NCBI GenBank assembly: GCA_964621645.1
Contig: CAZUMH010000007.1
Span: 3,326 to 67,325, forward strand
Direction: 5' to 3'
Source: CAZUMH01 sp964621645
GTDB lineage: Bacteria > Zhuqueibacterota > QNDG01 > JAGLOF01
Length of the DNA stretch: 64,000 bases
Below are positions 51,931-62,274 of the stretch, in pieces; position 1 is the stretch's first letter, and each line of letters begins with the position of its first letter. Made by a program: the position numbers and the translations under genes. The notes under the pieces are model-generated. The model worked only from the letters and a program-made list of their open reading frames with translations, did no database searches and had not been told where the DNA came from.

Positions 51931-52683
51931 CTATTCAATACCCAAGGTTAAAACTTCCGGTTCGCCGTCCGTAATTAATACCGTATGTTCAAAATGAGCG
52001 GATGGCTGCCCGTCTACTGTCACTACAGTCCATCCATCATCAAGCACCACCACCTCGAATCCTCCCATATTCACCATTGGCTCAATGGCCAATACCATCC
52101 CCTTTTGTAAAAGCGGGCCCTGCCCATTTGGACCGAAATTCGGAATCTGGGGAGATTCGTGCAACTCACGCCCCACTCCATGACCCACCAGATCGCGTAC
52201 CACCGAGAATCCAGCCTTCTCCACCGTTACCTGGATGGCATGAGACAGATCCGAAAGTCGTCTTCCCGGCAGGCATTTTTTAATGCCTTCCCAGAGAGCC
52301 TTGCGAGTGACGTCGCTCAACTCTGCTTTCCTTCGATCAACCTCACCCAAAATATAGGTCTTCGCTGCATCTGAAAAATATCCGCCCCATTCCACTCCTA
52401 TGTCGATGCTCACCAGCGATCCGTCTTGCAGTCTTCTCTTACCGGGAATCCCGTGCACCACTTCTTGATCAACTGAGACGCATATGGATGCCGGATATCC
52501 ACTGTACCCCTTGAAAGCGGGCCGGCCTCCTCTCGAGCGGATCGTTTTTTCCGCTATCAGGTCCAGTTCCTTGGTTGTCATACCCGGAACTAACGCCTTT
52601 GCCACCTCGACAAATGTATTGACGAGGATATCAGCGCTCTGGCGCAGTTTAGTGATCTCTTCTCCAGTACGGAGGGCGATCAC
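51931..52683 (-). CDS. map: Methionine aminopeptidase, type I
   Basis: Removes initiator Met from nascent proteins. 250 residues. Substrate His77 and metal ligands Asp94, Asp105, His168, Glu201 and Glu232 are all present ([39 protein letters not shown]). Its start overlaps the adk stop by 4 bases, so translation is coupled. Confidence 0.98.
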   Translation of the reverse strand: MIALRTGEEITKLRQSADILVNTFVEVAKALVPGMTTKELDLIAEKTIRSRGGRPAFKGYSGYPASICVSVDQEVVHGIPGKRRLQDGSLVSIDIGVEWGGYFSDAAKTYILGEVDRRKAELSDVTRKALWEGIKKCLPGRRLSDLSHAIQVTVEKAGFSVVRDLVGHGVGRELHESPQIPNFGPNGQGPLLQKGMVLAIEPMVNMGGFEVVVLDDGWTVVTVDGQPSAHFEHTVLITDGEPEVLTLGIE

Positions 52684-53342
52684 ACACGTTCCTTTATCTC
52701 GTCCATCACATAGAGGATACGCTGGAATATCTCATCCACCGACCCACTTCCATCTATTTCAAATAACATATCCTGCTGTCTGTAATATTCAACCAGGGGC
52801 TCCGTTTTTCTGCGGTACACCGAGAGTCGATGCCGGATGGTCTCTGGATCATCATCTGGCCGGCGGGTAATCGTGCCACCGCATTCCGGACAATGCTGAT
52901 TTTCATTATCGGCGATGACAATACTGCCGCACTCTCCGCAAAGGAAACGCCTGCTCAGTCTGCGAATGATTTCATCATCCTCAACTTCGATGAAGAGCAC
53001 TCCGTCCAGGATTATATCCTGTCCCTCCATAACCAAATCCAGCTGTTCAGCCTGGGTTATGGTGCGGGGGAAGCCATCCAGAATAAACCCGTTTCTGCAA
53101 TCAGCCCGTGTTACTCGCTGGGAAATAAGTTCTCCCATTAAATCATCGGGTACCAGATCCCCCTTCTCAACGAAGGAGGACACTCTCTCTCCCAGCTCAC
53201 TGCCTTCGTGAATGGCTTCACGCAGCATATCGCCGGTGGAGATATGCACCCACCCAAAATGAGATGCCAGCCGTTTAGCCTGGGTTCCCTTCCCGACTCC
53301 GGGAGCCCCGAGAATGATGAATCTCTTTATCAACTTCCCCAT
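52680..53342 (-). CDS. adk: Adenylate kinase (zinc-lid form)
   Basis: Catalyses ATP + AMP to 2 ADP. 220 residues with the P-loop GAPGVGKGT (12-20), FILDGFPRT and the LID domain with Cys135, Cys138, Cys151 and Cys154, the zinc-stabilised long form. Between secY and map as in many bacteria; 8 bases separate it from secY. Confidence 0.98.
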   Translation of the reverse strand: MGKLIKRFIILGAPGVGKGTQAKRLASHFGWVHISTGDMLREAIHEGSELGERVSSFVEKGDLVPDDLMGELISQRVTRADCRNGFILDGFPRTITQAEQLDLVMEGQDIILDGVLFIEVEDDEIIRRLSRRFLCGECGSIVIADNENQHCPECGGTITRRPDDDPETIRHRLSVYRRKTEPLVEYYRQQDMLFEIDGSGSVDEIFQRILYVMDEIKERV

Positions 53343-53350
53343 CTTTTTAA

Positions 53351-54676
53351 TTAACGCCTTCCTCTGATTCTTCCTGTCTTCATGAATCCTTCATAATGCC
53401 TCATAAGAAGGTGCGATTCGATCTGCTGCAGGGTGTCCAGCGCCACTCCTACCATAATGAGGAGACTTGTGCCCCCGAAAAACTGTGAAAAAGTAAACGA
53501 AGTGTTGAAATACTTGGGCACGAAATAGGGCATAATGGCGACGAAGGCAAAGAAAGCGGCAGCCGGCAGCATAATGCGAGAGATGACATGGTCTATATAT
53601 TCCGCCGTATTCTTGCCTGGACGCACTCCTGGAATGAAACCGCCGTTTTTACGCATATTTTCCGCCACATCAGCCGGATTGAAGGCGATAGCGGCATAGA
53701 AATAGGTAAAGAACAGGATCAGTAACGCATAGAAAAACCAGTATACAGGAGATTGCAGATCAAAAAAGCGCAAAATGCTCTGCAGCCATTCTACATTGGG
53801 AAAGAGCTGTCCAACCGTTCTGGGCAGAAACATCATAGCCTGAGCAAAGATTATGGCCATTACTCCGAAACCGGAAACCCTGATGGGGATGAATGTCGCT
53901 TGTCCGCCGTAAATCTTGCGACCGATCACCCGTTTGGCGTACTGCACCGGAATCTTCCTGGTTCCTTCCGTTACCATGACAACCGCAGCGATGATAAGCA
54001 GGAGAATTCCCAAGGTAAATATAAACATCATGATTGAACGGTTTCCGCTGGTAACATACTGCATTTCATCAAGTATGGCCCGGGGGAATCGAATAACGAT
54101 TCCGATAAATATGATGAGAGAAATGCCATTGCCGATTCCCCGCTCAGTGATCTGCTCTCCCATCCACATGATGAGAATAGTTCCTGTCGCCAAAGTTAAT
54201 ACGACTATAAGGGTAAATCCGATTCCCGGATTGGGGACAACCGGCAGCCCTGATTCAGGCCCCCTCAGACTGCCAAGAAAAACACTGGCTCCCAAAGCCT
54301 GAAGACCGGCGACCAGCACTGTGCCGTAACGGGTGATCTGGTTAATCTTCTTACGTCCCTCTTCCCCCTCTTTCTGCAGCCTCTGAAAATAAGGCAGCAC
54401 CGCTCCCATCAATTGAATCATAATGGATGCGGAAATGTAAGGCATAATACCCAAACCGAAAATAGCCGCTCTTCTAAAGGCGCCTCCGGCGAAAACATCA
54501 TAGAGGCCAAAGAGGGTGTTCTGACTCTGACGAAACCATTCCGTAAGAGCCGAGGCATTGATGCCGGGGAGGGGAATGTGGCTGCCTACCCGATAAAGGA
54601 CCAGGATACTAATGGTAAAAAGCACCCGTCTTTTTAGCTCAGGAATCTTGAAAATGCTTTGAAAACTTTTAATCAT
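53351..54676 (-). CDS. secY: Protein translocase subunit SecY
   Basis: 441 residues with ten membrane helices, forming the channel of the Sec translocon in the inner membrane. Starts with [14 protein letters not shown] and contains the plug-region [22 protein letters not shown] and the cytoplasmic loop [15 protein letters not shown]. Overlaps the rplO stop by 4 bases. Confidence 0.98.
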   Translation of the reverse strand: MIKSFQSIFKIPELKRRVLFTISILVLYRVGSHIPLPGINASALTEWFRQSQNTLFGLYDVFAGGAFRRAAIFGLGIMPYISASIMIQLMGAVLPYFQRLQKEGEEGRKKINQITRYGTVLVAGLQALGASVFLGSLRGPESGLPVVPNPGIGFTLIVVLTLATGTILIMWMGEQITERGIGNGISLIIFIGIVIRFPRAILDEMQYVTSGNRSIMMFIFTLGILLLIIAAVVMVTEGTRKIPVQYAKRVIGRKIYGGQATFIPIRVSGFGVMAIIFAQAMMFLPRTVGQLFPNVEWLQSILRFFDLQSPVYWFFYALLILFFTYFYAAIAFNPADVAENMRKNGGFIPGVRPGKNTAEYIDHVISRIMLPAAAFFAFVAIMPYFVPKYFNTSFTFSQFFGGTSLLIMVGVALDTLQQIESHLLMRHYEGFMKTGRIRGRR

Positions 54677-55110
54677 AATAGAATCGCCTTTCCACCAGCA
54701 GCTTCAAGTTTTTGAATCGCACTCTTACTGAAAGCATGCGCTTTCACTTCAACGGCCTTGGTGATCTCACCTTCTCCCAAAATTTTGATCTGAGTATCTT
54801 TTTTACGCACCAGTCGATGTTTATAGAGATCCTCCGGAGTTACCTTGCCGGAACCTATTTTCTCCAGTTCTCCCACATTGACAACGTCGAAGGAGCGTTT
54901 GAAAATATTGGTGAACCCTCTTTTGGGCAACCGTCTCTGAAGGGGCATTTGTCCCCCCTCAAACCAGGATCTCTTTTTGGAGCCGCTACGGGAATTTTGG
55001 CCGTTATGGCCCCGTCCCGCCGTTTTACCCCATCCCGATCCCTGTCCTCGGCCCAAGCGCTTTTTCTTTTTCTTGGCACCTTCCGCGTATTTTAAATTCC
55101 CTAAATCCAT
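54673..55110 (-). CDS. rplO: Ribosomal protein L15
   Basis: 145 residues from the ATG at 55110, which follows GAGGAG; an upstream in-frame TTG at 55128 is less likely. The Gly/Arg-rich N-terminus ([21 protein letters not shown]) and [17 protein letters not shown] block are standard. Assembly protein of the 50S subunit. Confidence 0.97.
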   Translation of the reverse strand: MDLGNLKYAEGAKKKKKRLGRGQGSGWGKTAGRGHNGQNSRSGSKKRSWFEGGQMPLQRRLPKRGFTNIFKRSFDVVNVGELEKIGSGKVTPEDLYKHRLVRKKDTQIKILGEGEITKAVEVKAHAFSKSAIQKLEAAGGKAILL

Positions 55111-55134
55111 AATCTCCTCGTCAGGCAACGTTGC

Positions 55135-55317
55135 CTATTTGATCTCTTCTACCTCGACCAAATGAGACACCTTTTTTATCATTCCGCGGATAGCTGGGTC
55201 ATCGGGTTTGATCACCGTCTGATGCAGCTTGCGGAGTCCCAGAGCCTCTATAGTCTGTTTTTGCTTTTTCTGCCGTTTGATGGCACTTCTGACTTGTGTT
55301 ATTTTAAGCTTTCCCAT
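55135..55317 (-). CDS. rpmD: Ribosomal protein L30
   Basis: 60 residues: [17 protein letters not shown] then [15 protein letters not shown], the family core, and a terminal [10 protein letters not shown] strand. Lies between rpsE and rplO in the spc operon. Confidence 0.97.
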   Translation of the reverse strand: MGKLKITQVRSAIKRQKKQKQTIEALGLRKLHQTVIKPDDPAIRGMIKKVSHLVEVEEIK

Positions 55318-55337
55318 GAGATAATCTCGTTTTCCTT

Positions 55338-55838
55338 TTACTCGAAGAGTTCGTGAACTTTCTTACCCCGCTTCTTCGCCACCACCCGTGCATCCTGCAA
55401 CCGCATCAATCCTTCCATAGTGGCTTTTATTACGTTATGAGAGTTCGCGCTTCCAAGTGATTTTGTAAGAATATCACTGATCCCCGCCATCTCCATCACA
55501 GCCCGAACGGCGCCTCCGGCGATCACTCCGGTTCCCGGAGAAGCCGGTTTAAGCATCACTTTTCCTGCTCCAAAAGAACCGATCACTGCGTGGGGGATAG
55601 TTCCTTTTATAATGGGCACAGCCATCAGATTTTTCTTGGCGTTTTCCGATCCTTTAGTAATCGCGTAGGTTAATTCCCTCGCTTTGCCCAAACCGACGCC
55701 CACATGGCCGTTTCCATCTCCTGCCACGACGATGGCATTGAAACTGAACCGTCTTCCACCTTTTACGACTTTCGCCACTCTATTGATGTGGACGACTCTC
55801 TCCTGTAAGTCAAAATCGCTGGGATTAATTTTTTCCAA
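55338..55838 (-). CDS. rpsE: Ribosomal protein S5
   Basis: 166 residues. The double-stranded RNA-binding-like N-domain has [21 protein letters not shown], and the C-domain has [21 protein letters not shown] sequence and [15 protein letters not shown]. Important for decoding accuracy. 20 bases upstream of rpmD. Confidence 0.97.
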   Translation of the reverse strand: MEKINPSDFDLQERVVHINRVAKVVKGGRRFSFNAIVVAGDGNGHVGVGLGKARELTYAITKGSENAKKNLMAVPIIKGTIPHAVIGSFGAGKVMLKPASPGTGVIAGGAVRAVMEMAGISDILTKSLGSANSHNVIKATMEGLMRLQDARVVAKKRGKKVHELFE

Positions 55839-55872
55839 GACCTTCTCCGCTGATTAATTGGCTTTCAAACCG

Positions 55873-56247
55873 TTAAAACTTTAACCCTGCTTCACGGGCG
55901 CTTTCGGCCAGCGCTTTTACTCTTCCGTGATATAATAAACCGTTGCGGTCAAATACGACTTCGCTGATCTTCTTTTTCTTGGCCGTTTCAGCCGCAGCTC
56001 TACCCACTATTTTGGCCACTTCAATCTTACCCTTGGCCTTTTTAATTTCAGGAACCAGCTCTTTGGTCAAGCTGGATACACCAAACAGTGTCTTATTAAT
56101 AGTGTCATCGATGGCCTGAACGTAGATATTGTTCAAACTCCGATACACCGTGAGACGCGGACGCTTTGAAGTTCCTAATACTCTCTTGCGGATATGCTTT
56201 TTAATTCTGCTGCGTCTCTGAGTTCGACTGACTACTTTAATCGCCAT
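55873..56247 (-). CDS. rplR: Ribosomal protein L18
   Basis: 124 residues; binds 5S rRNA. RIKKHIRKRVLGTSKRPRL at the N-terminus and VGRAAAETAKKKKISEVVFDRNG toward the C-terminus identify it. The 44 bases before it contain its ribosome site. Confidence 0.97.
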   Translation of the reverse strand: MAIKVVSRTQRRSRIKKHIRKRVLGTSKRPRLTVYRSLNNIYVQAIDDTINKTLFGVSSLTKELVPEIKKAKGKIEVAKIVGRAAAETAKKKKISEVVFDRNGLLYHGRVKALAESAREAGLKF

Positions 56248-56291
56248 TTTATACTGTCCTTGCTGCCTTAAATGAATAAAGATGCCCCTTA

Positions 56292-56828
56292 CTAAACCGT
56301 AGTCTTGCCTGCCTTACGCTTAACATATTCATCCTGATACCGCACCCCTTTACCCTTATAAGGTTCCGGTGGACGGAAGGAACGAATCTTGGCCGCGATC
56401 TGCCCCACCAGCTGCTTGTCAGCACCACTGACGATCACCGTATCATTCTCCGGCACCTCGATGGTAATCCCTTCCGGTGGCACAAGATAGATAGGATGGG
56501 AAAAACCCAGAAGCAAAACCAGGGCTTTCCCCTTTTTCTCAGCACGGTACCCCACACCGACGATCTTCAGCACTTTCTTGTTCCCCTCGGTCAGTCCGAC
56601 CACCATATTGCTGATAAGGCTGCGGGTCAGGCCATGCAGAGCCCGATTTACTTTATTGTCGCTTTGTTTTTCAACCCTGATCTCGTTATCAGCGATAACG
56701 ATATTTATATTGGGATGTATCTTCTCTTCCAGCTGACCTTTATCGCTTTTCACTGTCAGGATACCGTCCTTCATCTGTACCTGAACACCTGCCGGAATTG
56801 GAACGGGTACTTTCCCTACTCTTGACAC
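56292..56828 (-). CDS. rplF: Ribosomal protein L6
   Basis: 178 residues in two similar domains. Start MSRVGKVPVPIPAGV and end RSFRPPEPYKGKGVRYQDE are the conserved family ends. Sits near the factor-binding region of the 50S subunit. Confidence 0.98.
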   Translation of the reverse strand: MSRVGKVPVPIPAGVQVQMKDGILTVKSDKGQLEEKIHPNINIVIADNEIRVEKQSDNKVNRALHGLTRSLISNMVVGLTEGNKKVLKIVGVGYRAEKKGKALVLLLGFSHPIYLVPPEGITIEVPENDTVIVSGADKQLVGQIAAKIRSFRPPEPYKGKGVRYQDEYVKRKAGKTTV

Positions 56829-56855
56829 GGAATACTCCTTCTCAATCTCTTAACA

Positions 56856-57254
56856 TTACCAGATTTGGCACAGCACTTCACCACCGGCCCTCAATTTCTT
56901 GGCCTGCCGGTCCGTCAATACTCCCTTTGGAGTGGTGACTATGGTAACCCCCAGTCCATTAAGTACTCGGGGAATTTCATCCGCCTTGGCGTAGATCCTA
57001 TGTCCAGGACGGCTGTACCGTTTAAGACCACTTATGGCGCTCTCCTGATTCTCATCATATTTCAGGTAGACCCGCACCTTGTCCTGCCGAATATCTTCGA
57101 CTATTGTATAATTCCTAATATACCCTTCTTGCATCAATAATCTGGTCATCTCCTTGATGATGTTGGATGCCGGGATATCGACTTTACTGTGCCGTCTCGC
57201 TATGGCGTTTCTAATCCGCGTGAGATAATCGGCGATAGGATCTGTCATCGACAT
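56856..57254 (-). CDS. rpsH: Ribosomal protein S8
   Basis: 132 residues: MTDPIADYLTRIRNAI at the N-terminus and a GVTIVTTPKGVLTDRQAKKL end with GGEVLC. Central 30S assembly protein and, in other bacteria, the translational repressor of the spc operon. Confidence 0.98.
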   Translation of the reverse strand: MSMTDPIADYLTRIRNAIARRHSKVDIPASNIIKEMTRLLMQEGYIRNYTIVEDIRQDKVRVYLKYDENQESAISGLKRYSRPGHRIYAKADEIPRVLNGLGVTIVTTPKGVLTDRQAKKLRAGGEVLCQIW

Positions 57255-57280
57255 ATAATTCTCCTGAAAAATTCACTCCC

Positions 57281-57466
57281 TTACCAGCTTGATTTCCTTA
57301 CTCCCGGTATCTCTCCCGAAAGCGCCAGTTGGCGGAAACATATCCGGCAAAGATCATACTTTCGTAGATACCCTCGGGATCTGCCGCATCTGCAGCAGCG
57401 GTTGTATTTCCGCACCTTGAATTTCGGCTCTCTTTTTGACTTTGCTATCAGCGCCTTTTTTGCCAC
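57281..57466 (-). CDS. rpsN: Ribosomal protein S14, type Z (zinc)
   Basis: 61 residues, the short zinc form. Ligands Cys24, Cys27, Cys40 and Cys43 ([20 protein letters not shown]) and the terminal [11 protein letters not shown] are diagnostic. Between rplE and rpsH. Confidence 0.98.
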   Translation of the reverse strand: MAKKALIAKSKREPKFKVRKYNRCCRCGRSRGYLRKYDLCRICFRQLALSGEIPGVRKSSW

Positions 57467-57507
57467 TTGCTACTCCCTACAGTTTGAGCACCATTCAAAC
57501 ATGGTAA

Positions 57508-58095
57508 CTAATTTACCTGCTGCTGCCTGTTCCGAAATGGCATCCCCAGCAGCTTCAATAATTCATAGGTCTCTTCATCCGTCTTGGCCGTGGTTACGAT
57601 GGTCACGTTGAGACCTCTTATTTTTACCACCTTATCGTAATCAATTTCAGGGAAAATAATCTGTTCCCTGATGCCCAAAGTATAATTCCCCCTGCCATCG
57701 AAGCCGCTGTCGTTCACTCCTCTGAAATCACGGATGCGTGGGATAGTAACATTCAACAGCCGGTCGAGAAACTCAAACATTCTTTCTCTGCGAAGCGTCA
57801 CTCTGCAACCCACCGGCATTCCGGCCCGAAGCTTGAAATTAGATACAGCTTTCTTGGCCTTGGTAACAACCGCCTTTTGACCGCTTATTGTGGTCAAATC
57901 TTGAACCGCGCCATCGATAAATCTGGCATCTTGGGCTCCGTCTCCAACTCCCATATTCAGCGATACCTTTACAACTTTTGGCACTTGCATTATGTTGGAA
58001 TACTTGAATTTCTCCATCATGGCCGGGACGATTTCTTCCCTGTACCTTTTCATTAAACGCGGTTCATTATCCACTTTAGCTTTCGACGTGCTCAT
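57508..58095 (-). CDS. rplE: Ribosomal protein L5
   Basis: 195 residues, slightly long: about 10-15 extra residues precede the usual [18 protein letters not shown] start. Core blocks [13 protein letters not shown] and [28 protein letters not shown] sequence are present. Binds 5S rRNA. The ATG at 58095 has GAGGAG upstream. Confidence 0.97.
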   Translation of the reverse strand: MSTSKAKVDNEPRLMKRYREEIVPAMMEKFKYSNIMQVPKVVKVSLNMGVGDGAQDARFIDGAVQDLTTISGQKAVVTKAKKAVSNFKLRAGMPVGCRVTLRRERMFEFLDRLLNVTIPRIRDFRGVNDSGFDGRGNYTLGIREQIIFPEIDYDKVVKIRGLNVTIVTTAKTDEETYELLKLLGMPFRNRQQQVN

Positions 58096-58122
58096 TTATT
58101 AAGTATCTCCTCTAACTACCGT

Positions 58123-58443
58123 TCAACCACTTATTACCAACATCTCATTGCAGCTGCGGCAAATTCTTACCCGTTTGCCGTCATTCAGCACCTTACTCCC
58201 CATCCGGGAAGGCGTATCACACTTGGGACAGATGACCATGAGATTGGAGGCATTGATAGGTGCCTCTTTCTCAATAATTCCACCCTGGGGATTCTTCTGA
58301 GTGGGCCGCGTATGTCGATGGATAAAGTTCACCCCTTCCACGATGACACGGTCGGCCTTGGGAAAAACTTTCAGGACTTTACCCTTTTTCCCTTTGTCAT
58401 TTCCTGATATAACCAAAACTGTATCGTTCTTTACGACTTTCAT
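58123..58443 (-). CDS. rplX: Ribosomal protein L24
   Basis: 106 residues with a KOW motif (VISGNDKGKKGKVLKVFP). The C-terminal half has two CxxC pairs (ICPKC and ICRSC), suggesting a zinc-binding version. Initiator of 50S assembly. 21 bases after rplN. Confidence 0.97.
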   Translation of the reverse strand: MKVVKNDTVLVISGNDKGKKGKVLKVFPKADRVIVEGVNFIHRHTRPTQKNPQGGIIEKEAPINASNLMVICPKCDTPSRMGSKVLNDGKRVRICRSCNEMLVISG

Positions 58444-58464
58444 TATATCTGCCTCTTTGACTAT

Positions 58465-58833
58465 TTAGAGTACTTCAGGCGCCAGAGACACGATTTTCAT
58501 AAACTGCTTTTCACGCAGCTCTCTGGCCACCGGGCCGAATATACGTGTACCCTTGGGTTCATGCTGGTCATCGATGAGAACAACGGCATTGTCATCGAAC
58601 CTCAAGTAGGAACCATCAGGACGTCCAATCTCTTTCTTGGTCCGGATGATGACGGCTTTGTGGACTTCTCCCTTCTTCACATTGCCGCCGGGTACGGCAT
58701 TCTTTACAGTGACTATGATGACGTCACCAACATGTCCGTACTTTCTTTTTGTCCCTCCCAGCACCTTAATACACATCACTTTCTTGGCACCGGTGTTATC
58801 TGCCACATTCAATCTGGAATACTGTTGGATCAT
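58465..58833 (-). CDS. rplN: Ribosomal protein L14
   Basis: 122 residues, exact family length. [21 protein letters not shown] start and [26 protein letters not shown] end in outline are highly conserved. Contacts the 30S subunit at bridge B8. Confidence 0.98.
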   Translation of the reverse strand: MIQQYSRLNVADNTGAKKVMCIKVLGGTKRKYGHVGDVIIVTVKNAVPGGNVKKGEVHKAVIIRTKKEIGRPDGSYLRFDDNAVVLIDDQHEPKGTRIFGPVARELREKQFMKIVSLAPEVL

Positions 58834-58857
58834 TGGTCTTGAATCTCCCTGTCGCGG

Positions 58858-59118
58858 TTAGCGAGCCTTCTCGATTATTTCCACAACCCGCCACCGTTTC
58901 CTGCGGCTCAATGGCCGGGTTTCCATAATTCTAACCTTGTCTCCAATGCCACAGCTGTTCTCTTCGTCATGAGCCACGAATTTCGACTGCCTTTTCATGA
59001 ACTTTCCATAAATGGGATGCCGCGGTCTTCTTTCCACCACCACAGTAACCGATTTATTCATTTTATCGCTGACGACATTGCCGATAAATACTTTACGATT
59101 CGCTCTTTCCGTCATCAC
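58858..59118 (-). CDS. rpsQ: Ribosomal protein S17
   Basis: 86 residues with an OB fold: [19 protein letters not shown] and a C-terminal [21 protein letters not shown]. Overlaps the rpmC stop by 4 bases. Confidence 0.98.
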   Translation of the reverse strand: MMTERANRKVFIGNVVSDKMNKSVTVVVERRPRHPIYGKFMKRQSKFVAHDEENSCGIGDKVRIMETRPLSRRKRWRVVEIIEKAR

Positions 59119-59345
59119 TTTTCTCCCTGTACCTGAGATTCCTTCGTTTTTCTCAGGCCTGACTCATACTCTTTAATCACCGTCTTCAGCCGGGCGATAT
59201 CCTTCCGTACCAGCCGCACCTTCAGCGGATTGTCAAGTTGATGCAATAACAGCTGGAAGCGGAGATTTTGCAGCTCGTCCTGAGTATCTTTCAAACGGGC
59301 TTTCAGCTCCTCTAAGGGCAGCTGTTTAATCTCTTCCATTTTCAT
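59115..59345 (-). CDS. rpmC: Ribosomal protein L29
   Basis: 76 residues of two helices: [36 protein letters not shown] and [12 protein letters not shown]. Near the nascent-chain exit. 5 bases after rplP. Confidence 0.97.
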   Translation of the reverse strand: MKMEEIKQLPLEELKARLKDTQDELQNLRFQLLLHQLDNPLKVRLVRKDIARLKTVIKEYESGLRKTKESQVQGEK

Positions 59346-59350
59346 GCCTG

Positions 59351-59770
59351 CTACTCCTCCCCTTGAATTGCCGAGATAAATTTCGTCCGGATGGGCAACT
59401 TATAAGAAGCAAGCCGCATAGCTTCCTTGGCCTCTTTAAAGTCTACTCCTTCCAATTCGAAGAGGATGCGACCCGGTTTCACGACCGCCACCCAAAACTC
59501 AGGACTGCCTTTACCCTTACCCATACGAGTCTCAGCGGGCTTCTGAGTAACCGGTTTATCGGGAAAAATCCGAATCCAGAACTTTCCCCCTCTTTTTACG
59601 GAACGTGAAACAGCAACACGTGATGCTTCAATCTGTCGGCTAGTGATCCATCCAGGTTCCAGCGCTTTCAGACCATAGGTGCCGAAAGAGAGCTTCGCCC
59701 CTCTATAGGCCTTTCCCTGCATCCTTCCCCGGTGCTGTTTTCTCCACTTTACTTTATTCGGCATTAACAT
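59351..59770 (-). CDS. rplP: Ribosomal protein L16
   Basis: 139 residues: [40 protein letters not shown] block and [19 protein letters not shown]. Helps shape the A and P tRNA sites. Standard place between rpsC and rpmC. Confidence 0.98.
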   Translation of the reverse strand: MLMPNKVKWRKQHRGRMQGKAYRGAKLSFGTYGLKALEPGWITSRQIEASRVAVSRSVKRGGKFWIRIFPDKPVTQKPAETRMGKGKGSPEFWVAVVKPGRILFELEGVDFKEAKEAMRLASYKLPIRTKFISAIQGEE

Positions 59771-59817
59771 ATAACTCTACTCCTCGTAATTCTCGCACCC
59801 CGGGATCCTAGACTCTT

Positions 59818-60447
59818 TTAGGCCCCGATAATCTCCCCTTTACATATCCATACTTTAACACCGATCGTGCCGTACTGGGTGTTAGCGGTCATGGTAGCGT
59901 AATCAATATCAGCACGCAATGTATGCAGAGGGATCCTCCCTTCTTTGTATTGTTCCCTTCGAGCCATTTCAGCACCGCCAAGGCGTCCTGAACAGACAAT
60001 ACGGATACCCTCTGCTCCCATGCGCATGGTAGACATAATAGCCCGCTTCATGGCGCGCCTGAAGGAGACTTTTGATTCCAGCTGACGGACTACATTTTCG
60101 GCAACCAGATAGGCGTCCAGCTCCGGGCGCTTGATTTCATGAATATTGATTTGAATCTCCTGTGAAGTTAGCCGCTGCAGCTCTTCTTTGAGCTTGTCGA
60201 CTTCCGCGCCTTTTTTCCCGATAACGATCCCCGGACGAGCCGTGTTGATCGTCAAAGTAATCCTTTTTGGCGTGCGTTTTATCTCAATTTGCGACACGCC
60301 GGCATTGGGCAGACGATTCATGATATATTTACGCAGCATCAGATCTTCCCTGAGTTTGGCTGCGAAACCCTTCTCATCAAACCAGAGAGATCTCCAGGAT
60401 GCAATGTATCCTAATCTGTTGCCTATTGGATTGGTCTTCTGTCCCAA
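59818..60447 (-). CDS. rpsC: Ribosomal protein S3
   Basis: 209 residues. [15 protein letters not shown] start, KH domain with [16 protein letters not shown], and a C-domain with [24 protein letters not shown]. mRNA-entry-tunnel protein. 14 bases after rplV. Confidence 0.98.
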   Translation of the reverse strand: MGQKTNPIGNRLGYIASWRSLWFDEKGFAAKLREDLMLRKYIMNRLPNAGVSQIEIKRTPKRITLTINTARPGIVIGKKGAEVDKLKEELQRLTSQEIQINIHEIKRPELDAYLVAENVVRQLESKVSFRRAMKRAIMSTMRMGAEGIRIVCSGRLGGAEMARREQYKEGRIPLHTLRADIDYATMTANTQYGTIGVKVWICKGEIIGA

Positions 60448-60461
60448 ATCAAAAACCTCCG

Positions 60462-60815
60462 TTATTTCTTGGCCGCTTTATCCGAAACAATCACCGATAT
60501 ATGACAGGATCTTTTCCGGATGATGCTGGCTCTTCCCATGGCACCCGGTTTGTAACGCCGCATGGTAGGACCTTCATTCACCTGGATTTCCCGAACGTAA
60601 AGATTCTCTGGATCCAGATCCTTGGCTTCTTCCTTATTCACGGCATTGGCAACTGCGGAGCGCAACACCTTTTCAACAGGGATAGAACCTCTCTTCGGAG
60701 TGAAGTGCAGCAAGTTAATCGCCTCCTCCACTCGTTTGCCCCGCACCAAATCGGCCAGCAGGCGCACTTTACGGGGTGACATTCTGATATATCTTACGAC
60801 AGCTTTAGCTTCCAT
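60462..60815 (-). CDS. rplV: Ribosomal protein L22
   Basis: 117 residues: [20 protein letters not shown] and the hairpin [21 protein letters not shown] that lines the exit tunnel. Located between rpsS and rpsC. Confidence 0.98.
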   Translation of the reverse strand: MEAKAVVRYIRMSPRKVRLLADLVRGKRVEEAINLLHFTPKRGSIPVEKVLRSAVANAVNKEEAKDLDPENLYVREIQVNEGPTMRRYKPGAMGRASIIRKRSCHISVIVSDKAAKK

Positions 60816-60844
60816 TATACTTACTCACCTTTAATAATGCGTCT

Positions 60845-61117
60845 TTACTTGACAGCCTTTTTACCGCTGTGCTTGCGAAAGGTCCTGGTGGGTGAGAACT
60901 CACCCAGTTTATGTCCCACCATATTTTCTGTGATGAATATGGGGACAAACTTTTTCCCGTTGTGCACGGCCAGTGTATGCCCGACGAATTCAGGCGGAAT
61001 AGTGCTTCTGCGCGCCCATGTCTTGATGACTTTCTTGGTGTTGTCTTTATTCAGCTTCTCAACTTTCGTGAGCAGCTTCTCATCAATATACGGCCCTTTT
61101 TTAATCGAACGGCCCAT
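60845..61117 (-). CDS. rpsS: Ribosomal protein S19
   Basis: 90 residues: [39 protein letters not shown] in outline and the [13 protein letters not shown] end. Head of the 30S subunit. 10 bases after rplB. Confidence 0.98.
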   Translation of the reverse strand: MGRSIKKGPYIDEKLLTKVEKLNKDNTKKVIKTWARRSTIPPEFVGHTLAVHNGKKFVPIFITENMVGHKLGEFSPTRTFRKHSGKKAVK

Positions 61118-61127
61118 TCGGATCTCC

Positions 61128-61978
61128 CTACTTTTTACTCTTTCTTCGTTTAACTATAAACGCATCTGATTTATTATTTTTATGCCTTGTCTTATAGCCC
61201 TTTGTCGGTTTACCCCAGGGAGTAGTGGGGTGCCTGCCACCCGACGATTTACCTTCACCGCCGCCCATGGGGTGATCCACCGGATTCATTACCACACCAC
61301 GAACCTTGGGGCGATGACCCTTCCAGCGGTTCCGGCCGGCTTTTCCGATTGAGATCAGGGTGTGGTCCCCATTCCCGATCTGACCCAGGGTTGCCCGACA
61401 AACCGACCTGATCATGCGTACTTCTCCGGAGGGGAGCTTAACTTGCACATAATCCCCCTCCTTGGCCATGATCTGGGCGGCCGTCCCCGCTCCCCGTACC
61501 AGCTGTCCGCCGCATCCGGGCTTGAGCTCAATATTGTGAACATCGCTCCCCAGCGGGATCATGGATAATTTCAGCACGTTCCCGGTTTTTAATTCGGCCT
61601 TTTCTCCGGACATAAGTGTTTGGCCAACCTCAACCCCCTTGGGGGCAAGAATATACCGTTTCTCGCCATCGGCGTAAAAGAGCAAGGCAATATTCGCCGA
61701 ACGGTTCGGATCGTACTCAATAGCTGCGACTCTGGCCGGGATGCCATCCTTATTCCGCTTGAAATCAATGATGCGGTATTTTCTCTTGTGTCCGCCGCCG
61801 CGTCTTCGCATGGTGATTCTGCCGTTGTTGTTGNNNNNNNNNNGTTGTTGCGTCCGGCCTTTTTCGACAGCGATTTGACCAAAGACTTTTCCGGTTTGTC
61901 TTTGGTAATTTCTTCAAACGTTGAAACCGTCTTGAATCGTTGTGTCGGTGTTATCGGTCTGAATGATTTAACCGGCAT
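61128..61978 (-). CDS. rplB: Ribosomal protein L2, split by a 10-N assembly gap
   Basis: N-terminal part from ATG 61978 ([15 protein letters not shown]) runs 45 codons to KKAGRNN. It then meets Ns at 61834-61843. The C-terminal part continues in a different nominal frame from [18 protein letters not shown] to the end ([14 protein letters not shown] is the peptidyl-transferase region). AACAAC flanks both sides of the gap. Collapsing the repeat gives a continuous GRNN(N)GRIT reading, so the gene is almost certainly intact (about 275-280 residues) and the gap is a scaffolding artefact. Confidence 0.93.
61834..61843. other. Run of 10 Ns (assembly gap)
   Basis: Ten undetermined bases within rplB, with CAACAAC-type repeats on both sides. 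Length 10 puts the two halves of L2 out of frame, so the true gap size differs from 10 and is probably zero or negative (contig ends overlapping). Confidence 0.95.
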
Positions 61979-61983
61979 AATAG

Positions 61984-62274
61984 TTACTTACCCTCGAAAA
62001 AGTCGATATTAAATCCTTCCTGCAAGGTCACGATAGCCTTTTTCCAATTAGCACGCCGGCCGCTGAAACGGCCCATGGTCTTCATTTTACCATTCATGTT
62101 CATGGTGGCTACCTTCTTGACCTTCACTTCGAAACGTTCCTCCACTGCCCTGCGGATTTCGATTTTATTAGCTTCTTTATTGACGATGAAGCCGAATTTA
62201 TTCTCGCTCTCCTGGAGGGAGGATACCTTCTCGGTGATTATCGGACGTACGATTATCTCTCTGTCTGCCTTCAC
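61984..62274 (-). CDS. rplW: Ribosomal protein L23
   Basis: 96 residues: IIVRPIITEKVSSLQE and EVKVKKVATMNMNGKMK. Binds at the tunnel exit, docking site for trigger factor and SRP. Overlaps the rplD stop by 4 bases. Confidence 0.97.
   Translation of the reverse strand: MKADREIIVRPIITEKVSSLQESENKFGFIVNKEANKIEIRRAVEERFEVKVKKVATMNMNGKMKTMGRFSGRRANWKKAIVTLQEGFNIDFFEGK

Noticed and set aside
61828..61850. CAA/GTT repeat around the Ns as a true microsatellite or frameshift in rplB
   Set aside because: The conserved L2 sequence on both sides joins when the repeat is collapsed; a scaffold join explains it better.
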